A stretch of 64,000 nucleotides of DNA, taken from assembly GCF_004762045.1 (NCBI RefSeq), contig NZ_SJOM01000007.1, positions 996,108 to 1,060,107 on the forward strand. The letters are read 5' to 3'. Positions 63,330 through 64,000 of this stretch are shown here, in pieces (positions within the stretch are counted from its first letter, which is position 1; the number at the start of each line of letters is the position of its first letter). The position numbers were made by a program, and so were the translations under genes. The notes beneath the pieces were generated by a model that saw nothing but the letters and a program-made list of their open reading frames with translations, was not told where the DNA came from and did not search any database. The DNA is from Mycobacterium sp. DL99 (GTDB lineage Bacteria; Actinomycetota; Actinomycetes; Mycobacteriales; Mycobacteriaceae).

Positions 63330-64000
63330 TCAATACCCTCCCGCGGATGTCCCATAGCCTCCCGGCTCGCCTGGGTCATAAACTCCACCAGGGCCTGCGC
63401 CGGTCGGATTCGGTGCCTGCCCCGGAATGGTTGACTTCGACGTCGTGCCTGCCCCGCCCTCGGGGACGGTATCGCTCCAAGCCAGTCTTTCGCCACCACT
63501 GTTCGGTGCAACCACGACCGTGTCTCCTCTGTTCACTGCTTGTTCGACCAGGTTTGCCAACTGCGCGGGGGTGGCATTCAGGTTGGCCCTGGCGATATCT
63601 CTACCGATTTGGTTGTTGTACAAGTCCATGGCTTCCGCGGTCGAGGGGTTGCTGGGGAGTCGCTCGTGAGCCGTCGCGAAGTCCTGTGTCCATTCTTCGC
63701 CAAATCGTTGTGTCATCAGAGCGTTCCAATATGCATGCCGGAACGCATCGGTGTGATTGTCGGCCGTATCGTTGGGGCCGTTTTGCGGGGGAAAGCGGGC
63801 TTTGGCTTCAGCCTCTGCTGCTTTCTTGGTCTGGTTCAGATCCCAGAGAGCTGCCGGGCTGAGGTTTTCCAACATCCGCGCTTCTGTAGCGGTGACATGC
63901 ATGGGCTTGGTAGCCAAGTTGTACGGCCAACCAGGCTCCCAGTCGAGTGCTCCGTCCGGGTCCTCGTCGACCTGGTACTTGCGCTTGATCTCGTCGAGTG
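63330..64000 (-). CDS. C-terminal part of a probable secreted polymorphic toxin (DUF6973-like), cut by window edge
   Basis: The frame is open to base 64000, so only the last 223 residues are seen. They contain LDEIKRKYQVDEDPDG and WEPGWPYNL, a linker style common in mycobacterial type VII-secreted toxins, then a compact domain with NDTADNHTDAFRHAYWNAL, ATAHER and MDLYNNQIGRDIARANL, resembling the His-rich DUF6973 toxin domain, and a glycine/proline-rich tail. A TTG at 63917 is not taken as the start since the frame extends through it. N-terminal WXG/LXG or PPE-like parts would lie outside the window. Toxin activity is inferred from domain type and the coupled lipoproteins. Confidence 0.65.
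   Translation of the reverse strand, partial: LDEIKRKYQVDEDPDGALDWEPGWPYNLATKPMHVTATEARMLENLSPAALWDLNQTKKAAEAEAKARFPPQNGPNDTADNHTDAFRHAYWNALMTQRFGEEWTQDFATAHERLPSNPSTAEAMDLYNNQIGRDIARANLNATPAQLANLVEQAVNRGDTVVVAPNSGGERLAWSDTVPEGGAGTTSKSTIPGQAPNPTGAGPGGVYDPGEPGGYGTSAGGY

Overview
This window is a chromosomal segment of a high-GC actinobacterium, almost certainly a non-tuberculous, probably rapid-growing Mycobacterium (Mycolicibacterium). The evidence is a complete mce4 operon with its mas genes, orthologues of PhoPR, CYP51, CYP123, OtsA and MmpS/MmpL, and the dense translationally coupled operons (ATGA overlaps) and leaderless promoters typical of the genus. No insertion sequence, integrase, phage gene or CRISPR array was seen. 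Comparisons with M. tuberculosis (Rv numbers) are from memory of that genome, not from a search.

Layout. (1) 1-2100: an epimerase-like gene running off the left edge and an old-yellow-enzyme flavoprotein. (2) 2097-17842: the cholesterol block, equivalent to Rv3506 back to Rv3492c: fadD17, fadE27, fadE26 on the minus strand, then divergently fdxD, hsd4A and the operon yrbE4A-yrbE4B-mce4ABCDEF-mas4A-mas4B. KstR-type palindromes sit in the two control regions; one lies in the spacer of a near-consensus promoter. The Mce4 transporter brings sterol in; FadD17, FadE26/27, FdxD and Hsd4A work on the side chain. (3) 17843-25279: an accessory island placed between mce4 and otsA: two related cytochrome P450s, a double-domain aminotransferase whose N-terminal half looks catalytically dead, a WS/DGAT-like acyltransferase with an altered active site, and a deazaflavin-type oxidoreductase. 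This is the best candidate for an undescribed pathway. (4) 25390-28345: otsA with a coupled 54-residue gene, and three tandem paralogues of a small secreted four-cysteine protein.

(5) 28607-31848: enoyl-CoA hydratase, SDR, a 3-hydroxyisobutyrate dehydrogenase-like gene and a MarR repressor. (6) 32054-35845: an mmpS-mmpL operon with an extra small membrane protein, divergent from the MarR gene. (7) 35831-40287: a CO dehydrogenase/xanthine-oxidase-type molybdoenzyme operon (coxL-coxG-coxM-coxS) whose active-site loop is neither canonical form I nor form II. (8) 40389-44391: secreted enzymes (VanX-like dipeptidase, cutinase-like, Tat-exported GH5-like), an enoyl-CoA hydratase and a DoxX-like membrane protein. 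(9) 44598-48170: tRNA-Thr(UGU), a protein made of thirteen decapeptide repeats, phoP-phoR and a HIT protein, equivalent to Rv0756c-Rv0759c.

(10) 48325-61602: an acyl-ACP desaturase, then the CYP51 neighbourhood equivalent to Rv0760c-Rv0771: ketosteroid-isomerase-like protein, adhB, second NTF2-like protein, [3Fe-4S] ferredoxin, cyp51, SDR, cyp123 and a TetR regulator, divergent from aldA, SDR, hydroxyacid dehydrogenase, carboxymuconolactone-decarboxylase-like protein and an uncharacterised 408-residue protein. Two copies of the same palindrome (GGACA-N2-TGTCC) flank the TetR/aldA divide. (11) 61669-64000: the C-terminal end of a probable secreted polymorphic toxin, running off the right edge, followed by two paralogous lipoproteins on either side of a PknH-sensor-like lipoprotein, which looks like a toxin/immunity locus.
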